Below, in pieces: positions 44,739 through 54,404 of a stretch of 64,000 nucleotides of DNA. Location: NCBI RefSeq assembly GCF_014191355.1, contig NZ_JACHWM010000006.1, positions 186,001 through 250,000 on the forward strand, in the 5' to 3' direction. A program made the position numbers and the translations under genes. Position 1 is the first letter of the stretch. Each line of letters begins with the position of its first letter. This DNA is from Methylobacterium sp. R2-1 (GTDB lineage Bacteria; Pseudomonadota; Alphaproteobacteria; Rhizobiales; Beijerinckiaceae). The notes beneath the pieces are model-generated. The model did no database searches and was not told the DNA's origin. It saw nothing but the letters and a program-made list of their open reading frames with translations.

Positions 44739-47700
44739 CCCAGTCGAGACCCCTCAACCGCGTCGACACCACGCTCGCGTCCGCCGGCACGGGCAAGACC
44801 ACGGCCCTTGTCCGCCAAATCACGGAGGCCATTGCCAGCGGCGTGGCGCCGGAACGGATCGTGGCCACCACGTTCACCCTCAAGTCCGCCGAGGAGCTCA
44901 TGGAGCGCGCCCGGGGCAGGTTGGTGGCGGACGGCATGGCCGAGCAAGCGGGCCGCCTGCTCGGCGCGCGGGTCGGAACGGTCAACGCGATCTGCGGGCA
45001 GCTGGTCTCCGAGTTCGCCTTCGAGGTTGGGCGGTCACCGGCTGGCGAGATCATCCCGGAGGAGTCCGTCCGCGCCACGTTCGCCATGGCCGCGGACCGG
45101 ACGATCGCCGTGCATGCCCCACGTCTAAACGCGCTGGCGGAGGCGTTCGGCCTGGCCGGAGGAAGGGTCGATTGGCGCAACGAGGTGCTGCGGATCGTCG
45201 AGCTCGCCCGCGCCTACGGGATCGACACCGATCATCTGAATGCCTCGGCCGAACGGTCCGCCGTTACCTTTATGGAGCTCCTTCCTCCGGCCTCGAACCG
45301 AAGCGAGGCGGAACTCGACGCCGCCCTCGGCGCGGCCGCGCGAGAGGCCGTTGCCTCCATCGCGGCGACGCCCCTACGCGCCGCCAGCCTTGATGCGGCG
45401 GAGGCGGCCAGGGAGGCCGTCCGGCGAAGCGACCGCGGCGAAATCATGCCATGGCCTCTGTGGGCGAAGCTCGCCGACCCGCGCGCGGCGCGCGAGGATG
45501 CACGGCTGTTCGACGGGTTGGCCTCCATCGCGTCGGCGCACTCCAGCCATCCCCGCCTTCGCCGTCAGGCCGCGGAGCTCATCGAAGGGACCTTCGCCTG
45601 CGCGGCGCAGGCGCTTACGGCGTACCAAGCCTACAAGGCCAGCCACGGGCTCATGGATTTCACCGACCAGGAGGCGCTGGCCCTGGAGATTCTCAGGCGA
45701 CCTGACACGCAGGCGCGGCTGCGAGAGCGAATCGAGATGGTGCTGGTCGACGAAGTCCAGGACTCGAGCCCGCTTCAGGTCGCCATATTCACCGAGTTGG
45801 CGCGGATCGCCTGCAGGAGCGTCTGGGTCGGGGACCCGAAGCAGGCGATCTACGGGTTTCGTGACACGGACGCGGCCCTGACCCTCGCGGCCTGCCGGGA
45901 GGCCGCCGCTGCGACGGGCGGCAACTGCGGATTCCTGTCGAGGTCGTGGCGTAGCCGCCCGGGTCTGTGCGCGTTCGTGAACGATGCCTTCTCGCCGGCC
46001 TTCGAGGCGATGGGCCTCCCGGCTTCCGGCACGCGCTTCTCCGGATGCACGCGCGACGACATCGGTCTGCCCACCGAGGCCGTCGCCGTGTGGTCGGTCA
46101 TCGGTCGAAACAGGTGCGAGCGAGCGGCAGGGCTGGCGGGGGGCATCGCCGCGGCGTTGGCGGACGCGGGCGCTTGGCGTGTTCGCGGCCGGAACGGGGG
46201 CCGAGACCTTCGGGCCGGGGACGTTGCCGTCCTGTGCCGCGGCAACGCGGAGGTCGAGCTGGTTGCATCGGCCTTAGCCGCGCTGCAGGTGCCTGTCGCC
46301 GTCGAACGCGGTGACCTCCTCGCGACACCGGAGGTGGAACTCTCGATGGCGGCGCTTCGCTGGGTCGCGGATGCCGATGACCATCTCGCCCTGGCCGAGA
46401 TGGCCCGGCTGCTTGGCGGCGCCGCGGCGACCTCGGACTGGCTCGCGGCGGTCGCGGAGGACGATCCCACCGCCCTGCGCGCGCTCGTGCCCTTCGCATC
46501 CGTCCTGGAGGATCTTCGTGCCGGGCACGCAACCATGACGCCCTGCGAGGTCGTGGACGCGCTCATCATGGCGACAGGCATCGTGGACATCGTTTGTCGC
46601 TGGGGCGACGCGCGAGCGCGTCTCCGTCATCTCGAGGCTTTTCGGGAGGTCCCGCGATCCTATGAGCGGGAGTGTTCGCGCCTCAGTTCCGCCGCGACCG
46701 TCGCAGGGTTGATCACCTGGGTGGCTGGTCGGACCCTCATGTGCCCGCGGAGCTTGGACCCGGACGCGGTTCAGGTGATGACATATCATCGGGCCAAGGG
46801 CCTGGAATGGCCGATGGTCATCATGACCGAACTGGAGCGAAGGGCGTCGCCGCGAACCTTCGGTGTGTGTGTAGAGTCCGAGCCACCGGTCGACTGGCGG
46901 GATCCACTCGCGAGCAGGTGGCTGCGCTTCTGGCCGTGGCCGTACGGCAGGCAGACGCGAGGCCTCCTGCTCGATGCGGCCGCTCGGGCCAGCGAGCCCG
47001 GGCGCCGGGCCGCCGCCACGGCCCGGGAGGAAGCCCTGCGCCTGCTCTACGTCGGGGCGACACGGGCACGGGATCACCTCGTCTTCGTCCGGCAAGGCTC
47101 CCGGCCCGCCAACTGGCTATCGGTGCTGGATACGACCGACCGACCTCATCTCTCGCTTCCTGACCGGGACGGCGATCCCATCCGTGCCGGCTTCCGCCGG
47201 CACCCCGCGCGGCGGCTGACGGTCCGGGCGGTCGCACGTCCCGCGGCATCGGCGCCGGAGGTGCCGTTCCTGGCGCCGGAACGTGCGCGCAGACGGTTGC
47301 GACCGTTGCGCGTGAGACCCAGCGCGGCGACGTCGGCGGCCCACTACACCGTCGTGGCCACGCATGAGCTGGGCGGGCGCGTTAAGGCAGGCGGGGAAGC
47401 TTCCCCGGACCTCCTTGGGCAGGCGGTCCACGCCTTCCTGGCAGCCGATCTCATCGGGGCCAACCCCGCCGCGAGGCGCCAGCGGGCGCGCATGGTCGTC
47501 GAACGCTGGAGCGTCGCCGGCTCGTTGTGTCCGGACGGCTTGGTGTCGGCTGCCGACCGTCTGTGGACCTTCCTCGCGGATCGCTTCCCGCAGGCCAACA
47601 TCCGGCGCGAGGTGCCGGTTCACGCGGAGCTTGGCGGACGGGTCATCGCCGGACGCGTCGACGTCCTGGTCGACGATGGCAGGCGTTTCGCTGTCATCGA

Positions 47701-47941
47701 CCACAAGAGCCTTCCCGACCTGCAAGGCCTCTGGGAGAGGAAGGCGGCGGGTTACGGCTCGCAGCTGCGTCTGTATTCCTGTGCCGTGACCCGGACGACA
47801 GGCATGGAATGCATCGGGCTGTTCGTGCACCTGCCCTTCGCCGGCGCGATCCTGGAACTTCGTTGCGGGACTGCGGCCCGCACGGCAGGGCTTCATCGCG
47901 GAGCGTCCGCGTACGGCCGGCGCCGAGGAGCGGTACCGTAA
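44735..47941 (+). CDS. AddA-like UvrD-type helicase-nuclease
   Basis: A 1068-aa protein. Superfamily 1 motifs in order: ASAGTGKTTALV (K21), ATTFTLKSAEEL, LVDEVQDSSPLQ, VWVGDPKQAIYGFRDTD, VMTYHRAKGLEWP and EEALRLLYVGATRARDHLVF, so the motor looks active. The last 110 residues carry a second PD-(D/E)XK core (GRVDVLV D976, VIDHK D989 and K991, then GSQLRLY Q1010). This is the layout of AddA. The ATG overlaps the stop of the AddB-like gene by 4 bp, so the subunits are translationally coupled. The pair could act in recombination, plasmid or ICE processing, or degradation of foreign DNA. The TAA is followed in frame by an acetyltransferase fragment. Confidence 0.9.
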   Translation: MTQSRPLNRVDTTLASAGTGKTTALVRQITEAIASGVAPERIVATTFTLKSAEELMERARGRLVADGMAEQAGRLLGARVGTVNAICGQLVSEFAFEVGRSPAGEIIPEESVRATFAMAADRTIAVHAPRLNALAEAFGLAGGRVDWRNEVLRIVELARAYGIDTDHLNASAERSAVTFMELLPPASNRSEAELDAALGAAAREAVASIAATPLRAASLDAAEAAREAVRRSDRGEIMPWPLWAKLADPRAAREDARLFDGLASIASAHSSHPRLRRQAAELIEGTFACAAQALTAYQAYKASHGLMDFTDQEALALEILRRPDTQARLRERIEMVLVDEVQDSSPLQVAIFTELARIACRSVWVGDPKQAIYGFRDTDAALTLAACREAAAATGGNCGFLSRSWRSRPGLCAFVNDAFSPAFEAMGLPASGTRFSGCTRDDIGLPTEAVAVWSVIGRNRCERAAGLAGGIAAALADAGAWRVRGRNGGRDLRAGDVAVLCRGNAEVELVASALAALQVPVAVERGDLLATPEVELSMAALRWVADADDHLALAEMARLLGGAAATSDWLAAVAEDDPTALRALVPFASVLEDLRAGHATMTPCEVVDALIMATGIVDIVCRWGDARARLRHLEAFREVPRSYERECSRLSSAATVAGLITWVAGRTLMCPRSLDPDAVQVMTYHRAKGLEWPMVIMTELERRASPRTFGVCVESEPPVDWRDPLASRWLRFWPWPYGRQTRGLLLDAAARASEPGRRAAATAREEALRLLYVGATRARDHLVFVRQGSRPANWLSVLDTTDRPHLSLPDRDGDPIRAGFRRHPARRLTVRAVARPAASAPEVPFLAPERARRRLRPLRVRPSAATSAAHYTVVATHELGGRVKAGGEASPDLLGQAVHAFLAADLIGANPAARRQRARMVVERWSVAGSLCPDGLVSAADRLWTFLADRFPQANIRREVPVHAELGGRVIAGRVDVLVDDGRRFAVIDHKSLPDLQGLWERKAAGYGSQLRLYSCAVTRTTGMECIGLFVHLPFAGAILELRCGTAARTAGLHRGASAYGRRRGAVP

Positions 47942-48241
47942 GGGCGCACGGTTCACATCCTGCCCGCTTGTCACCGGCAGGGAGGCGGGCGGGCACTCGT
48001 CGGATGTGCCCGGAAATGGGCCTCCGAGCGCAGCATCCAATTACTCTCGGTAAAGACGGTCGCGGACAGCCTGTCGCATCCGGCCTATGCTGGAACTCGG
48101 GCGTTCTATCGCCGGATCGGCTTCGAACTGTTCGAGGAGCTTCGCGGACACTGGAGAGCCCGGACGTCGTGCGCGCTTCTGGTGCTCCCCGTCGGCGGGA
48201 AGGTCCAAGGCGTTCTAGCTCGTGCCACTCTCGCAATCTAG
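47942..48241 (+). pseudogene. GNAT acetyltransferase, C-terminal fragment
   Basis: In frame with the preceding helicase and directly after its TAA: VHILPACHRQGGGRALVGCARKWASE, SIQLLSVKTVADS, PAYAGTRAFYRRIGFELFEEL and RTSCALLVLPV. The RxGxGRAL loop is the acetyl-CoA pyrophosphate-binding motif (one Gly shifted), and ATRAFYxRxGF is the usual GNAT end. The N-terminal half and start codon are missing, so it is a fragment. It could only be made by read-through of the helicase stop. Confidence 0.8.
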
Positions 48242-48508
48242 GACGGCGAGGTGACGCCTGAAGCGGCCGGCGCGAGGTCTGCGCCGCGACAATCCGGACC
48301 ATGGTCGGCAGCGGATCAAACGTCTGCTTGGAGTTGATCGGAGATCCGGAGAGGGGCATCACAAATGGCGTGCCGTGATCACTTCGACCTCACCGCTCGA
48401 CTTAGATCTTGAATTGCTCTGTCAGGATCGGGGCGGCGGAGACAGGAGAACGAGAAGCTGCCTGTAAAGATTGGCAGTACGTGTAAAGAAATATTGAATT
48501 ATTGGAAG
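48242..48508. other. Gap without a supported gene
   Basis: About 270 bp. The part 48470-48530 is AT-rich (AAATATTGAATTATTGG), otherwise nothing is recognised. Confidence 0.45.
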
Positions 48509-48883
48509 CTAATATTGGAATTTAGAAGAACCGCGGTCTGCGGTCCTTGAGGCAAGGCTCTCTCTCGCTAGCAGGTTTGTCCAACGTTCTAGCCGTTTGA
48601 CGAGGCGTTTTTCTTGTCTTGTCCTCTGATGACGGTGGCGCGGTCGATCATGAGAGGGCACAGCCGGGTTGTAGATGAAGCCGTCGGCAGCCGAGATCTG
48701 GAAGCCGTACTTCGTAAGATCAGCAAAGGGTTGGAAGGTGCCGTTGAATCCGAGATCTCCCAGGCTGAACCCCTGATCTGCACTGTCGCGATGGTAGGCC
48801 CAGTCGGCAAGGCCTGTATATTGGGAAGGTTGCTCGGCTGGAATGCTCGCGCCTGATGCAGACGTATCGGTGACGTTGCTCAT
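48509..48883 (-). CDS. Hypothetical protein, downstream of a small partner gene
   Basis: A 124-aa frame with ATG at 48883. The first 75 residues (YTGLADWAYHRDSADQGFSLGDLGFNGTFQPFADLTKYGFQISAADGFIYN) have good globular composition. The last 45 are basic (RPRHRHQRTRQEKRLVKRL) and may come from a frameshift near 48660. It starts 7 bp after the stop of the same-strand upstream gene, so they are probably one operon. Family not recognised. Confidence 0.55.
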   Translation of the reverse strand: MSNVTDTSASGASIPAEQPSQYTGLADWAYHRDSADQGFSLGDLGFNGTFQPFADLTKYGFQISAADGFIYNPAVPSHDRPRHRHQRTRQEKRLVKRLERWTNLLARESLASRTADRGSSKFQY

Positions 48884-48889
48884 TCGATT

Positions 48890-49198
48890 TCATGCCCCAG
48901 TCTGAGGATAGAAGAAGAAGGCGTATTCATCGCGTTCGAAGACGATCCAAGAGGCGTCGCTGCAGCCGGAGATCCGGACCCGAACCTCCATCCCGCCAAG
49001 GCGACATTTCCGGTGCCCTTCACTGCCGAACCGCTCCGGAGGGCGCTTCAGGAGGGCTTGGACGAGTTCGCTCGGCGCATCGCTGTCACAAAAAACGAAG
49101 CCTCGCAGCGAAGCCGTCTCGTCGACGAGAGCCTCATGTGCATAGGCTTCGGCGCGGCTCGGATCGCGCTCCAGCCCCTGCAGTGCTTCGTTCGACAC
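48890..49198 (-). CDS. Hypothetical protein
   Basis: A 102-aa frame with GTG start (SNEALQGLERDPSRAEAYAHEALVDETASLRGFVFCDSDAPSELVQALL). It ends with strands MEVRVRISGCSDASWIVFERDEYAFFFYPQ. A mix of helices then beta strands suggests a small folded protein. It shares a short spacing with the downstream gene. Not recognised; the start could also be internal. Confidence 0.55.
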   Translation of the reverse strand: MSNEALQGLERDPSRAEAYAHEALVDETASLRGFVFCDSDAPSELVQALLKRPPERFGSEGHRKCRLGGMEVRVRISGCSDASWIVFERDEYAFFFYPQTGA

Positions 49199-49630
49199 GA
49201 CAGGGAATACATCTTCGGGGTTGCTCCGCTGACGGCGTCCACTGGGGCTTGAAGCTCTCGAGTTCGATCTGCAGCGCTCCTCCGCGCATACGACCCAAAT
49301 CCCGGACGATCTGCGTTCTCAAACGGCCTCGGTCGAAAGCGGCGGTTCAGGTTCCACGAGCCTAAGGTCGGCTGTCGGCGCGATCAGTCTCTCCGGATTT
49401 CCGCTTCTAAGCCGGTCCGGTCTGACAACGACCCCGCGCCTGGGCTCGCTCGGAAAATCCGCCGCGCATCCATGCAGTAGCGTGGGACGCCGATCACCAT
49501 CCTTCCAGGGTGCTACGGCTTCTACGGCTTCTGCTGAGTGCCCGTGCGACAACGGGCGAGGGTAGGTAGCCGGAACTGCCTCCGTCTGGCTTTTGTTGGA
49601 CTGGAGTATCGCATTTGCGAAGGGGACTTC

Positions 49631-50029
49631 ATGCGTAAAGGTCATCTCGTTCTCACCGCCGCCGCGATGCTCGGCCTCGGCTCCATGGCTGCTTCCGTGA
49701 CTCCGGCGGAAGCTGGATGGCGCGGTGGCTACGGCGGCTATCACGGCGGCTACGGCTACCGTGGCGGCTTCGGTGGGTATCGCGGCGTCGGCTTCCGTCG
49801 CGGCTACGGCGGCTACGGATATCGCGGCTACGGATATCGTCGGGGCATTGGCCCGGGTGCAGCTATCGGTCTGGGGATCGCTGGTCTCGCGGCCGGTGCG
49901 ATCGCCGCCAACTCGTATGGCTATGGCGGGTACGGTTATGGCCGTCCGGTTGGCTACTACGGCGGTTATGGTTATGCCCCCGCCTACGGCTATGCTCCCG
50001 TCTACGGCGGCTACGGCTACGGCTGGTAA
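49631..50029 (+). CDS. Secreted Gly/Tyr-rich repeat protein
   Basis: A 132-aa protein. A signal peptide (MRKGHLVLTAAAMLGLGSMAASVTPAEA-GW) is followed by many GGYGGYRG/GYGYRG units. A short hydrophobic segment (PGAAIGLGIAGLAAGAIAANS, about 75-95) splits two repeat blocks, the second Tyr/Pro/Ala-rich. This class of small GY-rich exported proteins is common in Hyphomicrobiales and has no settled role; cell-envelope or surface association is inferred. AAGGGGAC lies before the ATG. The reverse strand has a long frame that is only its mirror. Confidence 0.8.
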   Translation: MRKGHLVLTAAAMLGLGSMAASVTPAEAGWRGGYGGYHGGYGYRGGFGGYRGVGFRRGYGGYGYRGYGYRRGIGPGAAIGLGIAGLAAGAIAANSYGYGGYGYGRPVGYYGGYGYAPAYGYAPVYGGYGYGW

Positions 50030-50161
50030 GCGGTGGCATAGCATCAACGATGGGGCCGCCTGCGGGTGGCCCTTTTTCTTTGCGCATGCTCGTCCAACTC
50101 TTGACATCGTTCTTGACGGCTGAACCCGGCACTTTCGGTTTGCTCGCGAGGTCGACATCGA

Positions 50162-50440
50162 GTGGAACCTGCCGTTCGCGCCTTTGCGGTCGAGCCATTC
50201 GATGATGTGCTCCACCGGATCATCGCCACGATGCCATCGGAGACCGGCTTTTCCGAGCGCCGCTGGCAGGTCTATGCCACACAGGCAAAGGTCGAGATTG
50301 TGCCCGCCCTTCCCCTGCGGCCAGCGCACGAAAGGGTTCTGGCTCTGCCAGATAAGCTTGTCGTCGCCCCCGACAAGCTCCGCGAGCTGACGTGGAGTGT
50401 CATACTCACGTCCGTGCGCGAGGACCGAGTTGCACATTGA
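50162..50440 (+). CDS. Weakly supported small frame, strand uncertain
   Basis: A 92-aa plus-strand frame (FAVEPFDDVLHRIIATMPSETGFSERRWQVYATQ...) and a minus-strand frame over the same DNA (PRQLAELVGGDDKLIWQSQNPFVRWPQGKGG) both look protein-like. Only one, or neither, is real. No ribosome-binding site decides. Listed so the stretch is not taken as empty. Confidence 0.25.
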   Translation: MEPAVRAFAVEPFDDVLHRIIATMPSETGFSERRWQVYATQAKVEIVPALPLRPAHERVLALPDKLVVAPDKLRELTWSVILTSVREDRVAH

Positions 50441-50566
50441 GCATCCTCTATGAGGTGCCGCATCCACCACCCACTTTCGGGGTCCGCAACGGGTCGAAAC
50501 CGGAAGCGACCGGCCGCCGATCCTCAAACGTACATCGTGCGCCTGAAGGAGCTGGCTGGACCCCCA

Positions 50567-52313
50567 TCACAGCCGGAACAAGATCAGGATGGCTTGCGGC
50601 GCGGCATTGGCGATGTTGAGCGCGTGTGTGGCCAGATCCCGTTGGGCCTGTAGCGCCCTCAGCGTGCTCGACTCCGCCTCGATGTCCGCGTCGACCAGGG
50701 CGCCGATGGCACGTTCGTTGGTCTTGACGAGCGCGTTGAGGAACATCCTCTGTCCCTCGACGAGGATCCTGCCGGCGCCGAGCCGCGCACCGCTGTCGGT
50801 CGCGCGCCCGATAACCGCCTCGACGTCCCGGATCACCGCTTGGAGCGTCACGTCGCCCGACGCGCCGCTCAGGCCGGACACGTCGAGCTTGGCGACCGCG
50901 TAGCCGGAGGCGCCGGGAGTGTCGAGCAGCCCGCGCGACGAAGCCGCCTGCGTGCCGTCGCGGCCGGAGGCGGCCCTTGGCATCCCGTCCTGTACATACT
51001 CGTTTCCCACCGCGGATTACCCTAGGGTGAAGCCGAAGGCCGCGACGTCGGGGCCGCTCACCGTGACGACGGCCGATGGGCCCGCTGCCCTACCGGTCGC
51101 GACGAAGACGTTCCCACCCATCCCACCCCCGATGTTCATCCAGAAGTCGGCGTCCACCCGGCGCCGTTCATGCCGGAACTTGGAAGACATCTCGTCGAAC
51201 GTGACGGAGGTCAGGTCGGCCGGCGGCGGTTGGCTGCTCGCGTCGAAGGTGTAGGTGACCGACGCGCTGCCGTCGCCCAGCCTGATGGACTTCGTGTTCG
51301 AGCCCGATAGATCGACATTTCGATAGAGATCCGTCGCGAAGGCCAAGGGGCTGAACGACTGCCTTCTATCGACCGAGACGATGGTGAGGTCGGCTGCCGT
51401 TTAGCCCGGAGACGGTACGAGGTGATGCAGGGGAGCGACGCGGAGGCCCCTGTCGCCGTCGTTGCGAAGCTCAGGCATCCGTCCGCCGTCAGAAACGCGG
51501 TAACGTCACCGGACAGCGTCGGCGACTGGGCGATCTCGGCGTTGATGGCGTCCGTCAGCTCGGCCGGCGTGACCGCGGACACGTCACCGGCCCGGGAGGC
51601 GAGGTTCGTCGCGTTCAGCCTGATGACGTCCGAGCCGTTTCCCGTCGATAGGCTCAAGCCGACTTCCATGGCGGTTGCGAAGTCGGCGCGTCCGTTGGCA
51701 GCGAAGGCGCTCGTCATCGCCATGGGGATGTCACCGGACAGCGTTGCCGGCGTCGGTGCGGTGCGGATGACCGTTGGGCTGGCATCGTAGAACTTTAGCG
51801 CCTCGATTTCGACCGGAAAGGTCGAAAAGGTTGCTGCGTCCGAGGGGCCGCGGGAGAGCCCCGCGACGATGTCGTCTCTCGACCGGTAGGTGGCGGACGC
51901 GCAATCGACCGAGAGACAGTTCCGGATGGCCGGCACGGAGCGTGGGCGGTCGCTCACATCCGGTTCTGGATCGCGGCGACCTCGGTCAGAATCTTCGCCC
52001 GGCCGATGCCGGGCGCAAAGGCGTTCTGGAGCGTCGCGCGCAGTGCCCGGAGATCGGAGAGCACGCTGTCGAGGCCGGCATAGGCCACATCGAACGCCGC
52101 GGCACCCAAGCCAAGCGTATCGCCCGCCGCGCGCAGCGAGGCATTGTCGGCCCGGACCGCGGTCGCGATCGACCAGTAGGCCGCGCCGTCCGAGGCAGCC
52201 GAGATCCTCTGGCCCATCGCCAGGCGCCTGCCGGTCGTGGCGAGTTGCGCCTTGATGCCCCTGAGCGTCCCGAGAGCCGTCAGAGCAGCGGTGTTCGTCG
52301 AGAGGCTCGTCAC
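50567..52313 (-). pseudogene. Flagellin gene with two frameshifts and one stop
   Basis: Start GTG at 52313. Segment 1 (52313-51954) is a typical flagellin D0/D1 N-terminus: SLSTNTAALTALGTLRGIK, RISAASDGAAYWSIAT, LGLGAAAFDVAYAGL. Segment 2, another frame, covers about 51945-51400 (LSVDCASATYRSRDDIVAGLSRG...). Segment 3, a third frame, covers 51405-51017 (LAFATDLYRNVDLSGSNTKSIRLGDG) and hits TAA (51017). Segment 4, the same frame, ends in the flagellin C-terminus: GAGRILVEGQRMFLNALV, IGALVDADIEAESSTLRALQ, HALNIANAAPQAILILF. The rebuilt protein is about 580 aa, larger than the intact flagellin at 54405. Confidence 0.85.
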
Positions 52314-52389
52314 AGGTCTGCTTTTGTTGCCTCATGCAGCAGGCGTTAGAGATAGGCATCCTACGGCGTCCGCACGTCATCGCTTGACG

Positions 52390-52899
52390 TCATGTCGCGG
52401 GGCTTGGCTGCTCCTGCGCGATCACGCGTCCCGAGCCGGTGCAAGGGAATGATGTGCCCCGCTCGCCTAGGGCATCGAAAAATCTGCGGGACGGCGGATC
52501 CCAACGCTTGAAGTGCCACCTGCACCAGAGAGCGGCGCCCACCATCGGGATCCCGATCAGGAACAGGCACCAGAACAGCAGGACCGGGAGGCTGAGCAGG
52601 ATCATGAGCTTGACCATTCGGTAGGGTGTCTCCCCGCGATAGACATCCTCGCCATCGGTCTTCATGCCGTAGAGCAAGGCGGGCTCGCGATCCTTGCGGC
52701 CGGAGAAGTAAAGGCTCACGAACTCGCCTTGCGTCTCGGTGAAGACCGAGTGCACCTCGTTGTGCATCATGACCTTGCCGAGGAAGCGTTTCTCTCCGTT
52801 CGGCATGGCGACCTTCACGCCGTTATAGACGACAAAGTCGCTACCCATCTCGATGACGCCTAGGTCGATGACCTGGGCCCGCATGTTCCACCGCGCCAT
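52390..52899 (-). CDS. Hypothetical protein with C-terminal membrane helices
   Basis: A 169-aa protein starting at ATG 52899. Residues 1-100 are a soluble mixed alpha/beta part (VIDLGVIEMGSDFVVYNGVKVAMPNGEKRFLGKVMMHNEVHSVF). Then a hydrophobic stretch (about 108-135, LMILLSLPVLLFWCLFLIGIPMVGAALW), probably two close helices, and a basic end. It lies 29 bp downstream of the 304-aa exported protein gene on the same strand, so they may be co-transcribed. Not recognised. Confidence 0.6.
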   Translation of the reverse strand: MARWNMRAQVIDLGVIEMGSDFVVYNGVKVAMPNGEKRFLGKVMMHNEVHSVFTETQGEFVSLYFSGRKDREPALLYGMKTDGEDVYRGETPYRMVKLMILLSLPVLLFWCLFLIGIPMVGAALWCRWHFKRWDPPSRRFFDALGERGTSFPCTGSGRVIAQEQPSPAT

Positions 52900-52928
52900 G
52901 TTGCCGTCTCGCTCGACCGTAACGGAAA

Positions 52929-53843
52929 TCAGAAGTCGCCTGGGTGCTCGTCGAACCGCAGGATTGTATGCGCCCCGCTCGCGGTCGTCCCGGTCACGGC
53001 ACAGGAGTTCGGATCGCGACGCGGCGCGATGCCCTTCAGGATGATGGTCGAGCCGTCCGACCTGCCTGAAACGGCGTAGGGGGCCGGCTCGCATCCCGCC
53101 TTGAACACGTAGGCGGTGCCCGTGACCTCCCCGCTCGCGGCGAAGGTCCCGCGGAACAGGACCGTGCCCTTGCTCACAGCAATACGGATCGAGGCCTTTG
53201 GGACTTGGTAGCGGATGATGCCGGCGCGCTCGTCCACTAGGACCTCGCTGCCATTGTGGGTGTAGGTCGCGCCCTCGTAGCCTTCCGGGCGCGGGGCGAA
53301 GCTCCGCTTGCCGGACGACGGCGACACCTGGGACGCCGTCTTCGGACCTGCCGTCACCGCACCCGTCGCGAGGTCGAGCGTGTAACGCTGCTTGCCGGTG
53401 AGGCAGCAGAGGGCATCCCCCGGCATCAAGGCGTTCATCGTGAAGGTCGCCCGGCCGCCCTCGAAGGATAGGCTGTCGGGGCCTTCGCCGTAGACACCCG
53501 TGACAGGCCGAACGACGGTCCAATCCTGTCCGGCACGCCGGAACTGCGCGACCGCCCTGGTGACGGAATTGCCGACAGCCCGAGAGTAGAGCGCGAACAC
53601 CAGCGCGTTCGTGCCGCCGGCATCGTAGAACGTGCGAAAGGCGAGGGCCCGTCCGAGATCGCAGGGGCCCTGGGCCCCCCTCGCATCGGAACAGATCGGC
53701 CCGGAGCCCGCGGTGAACCAGCGCTCGACCGCTCCCTTTGCCGGCCCGGACGGTACGATACCCTTCTCCAGCCGGGCCGGACTCGCCAACGCCAGGACGG
53801 TGCCCGCGACGAGCAGGCATGTGGCGACGCTCACGCGAAGCAT
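52929..53843 (-). CDS. Exported hypothetical protein
   Basis: A 304-aa protein with an N-terminal signal (MLRVSVATCLLVAGTVLALASPA). The mature part is beta-rich with several cysteines, paired as C-x9-C (ICSDARGAQGPC) and CC. Stretches such as DALCCLTGKQRYTLDLATGAV and GSTIILKGIAPRRDPNSCAVTG look like an all-beta periplasmic domain. It is the first of a possible pair with the 169-aa membrane protein. Family not recognised; a periplasmic role is inferred. Confidence 0.65.
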   Translation of the reverse strand: MLRVSVATCLLVAGTVLALASPARLEKGIVPSGPAKGAVERWFTAGSGPICSDARGAQGPCDLGRALAFRTFYDAGGTNALVFALYSRAVGNSVTRAVAQFRRAGQDWTVVRPVTGVYGEGPDSLSFEGGRATFTMNALMPGDALCCLTGKQRYTLDLATGAVTAGPKTASQVSPSSGKRSFAPRPEGYEGATYTHNGSEVLVDERAGIIRYQVPKASIRIAVSKGTVLFRGTFAASGEVTGTAYVFKAGCEPAPYAVSGRSDGSTIILKGIAPRRDPNSCAVTGTTASGAHTILRFDEHPGDF

Positions 53844-53860
53844 GTCGTTCTCCGCACCGT

Positions 53861-54229
53861 TCAGTTGATGGACATTGCCAGGGAGCCGTCGGCTGCCCTG
53901 AAGAAGGGGGCGCGGTCCCGCATCTCTCCCTTGCCGTTATTCATCGTCATTTCGAATTGGCAGTCGTGTCCGGCGGCACCGCCCCGAGCCGGTTCGCAGT
54001 CGAGTTTCCGGAAGTCCGTGATGGTGGCCACCTGAGGCGCGCCGCCGCGCGAAGGCCCCACAACGAAGGCCATCGCGGCCGCCTGCTGCTGGTACAGGTT
54101 GGACGTGAACCGAGAGACGGCCTGCAGCATTTCGGCCTCCGAGGGCTCGCTTGAGCAGGCGGTGAGGGTCAGGCCGAGCGCGGCCATGGGTACGAGGGCG
54201 AGCTTCGAGATCACGGAAGACGGTTCCAA
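53861..54229 (-). CDS. Small lipoprotein
   Basis: A 122-aa frame with TTG at 54229; GTG at 54214 would give a tighter signal peptide (VISKLALVPMAALGLTLTAC). The lipobox LTAC puts the modified Cys near residue 25, followed by SSEPSEAEM, so outer- or inner-membrane anchoring is expected. The mature domain has MLQAVSRFTSNLYQQQAAAMAF and a Cys pair (LDCEPARGGAAGHDC). It is upstream of, and 18 bp from, the 304-aa exported protein gene on the same strand. Function unknown. Confidence 0.65.
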   Translation of the reverse strand: MEPSSVISKLALVPMAALGLTLTACSSEPSEAEMLQAVSRFTSNLYQQQAAAMAFVVGPSRGGAPQVATITDFRKLDCEPARGGAAGHDCQFEMTMNNGKGEMRDRAPFFRAADGSLAMSIN

Positions 54230-54404
54230 TGACGGGCGGGTGCTGTGGAATGGAACTGCGCCCGCGATGGACGCGCCGCAGTTCCAGAACGGTGCTGCCG
54301 GCAGCGTCGGTCGACCACGAGACGAAGGGCGGGGCAGGCGGGCGCGAAGACAGGCGCCGCATCTGGGAACCGACGCGGCAACCGGAATCCCGCCGGGACG
54401 CGGC

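Noticed and set aside
49319-50527. 402-aa minus-strand open frame
   Set aside because: Most of it is the mirror of the Gly/Tyr-rich exported protein on the plus strand; repeat codons keep the reverse strand open.
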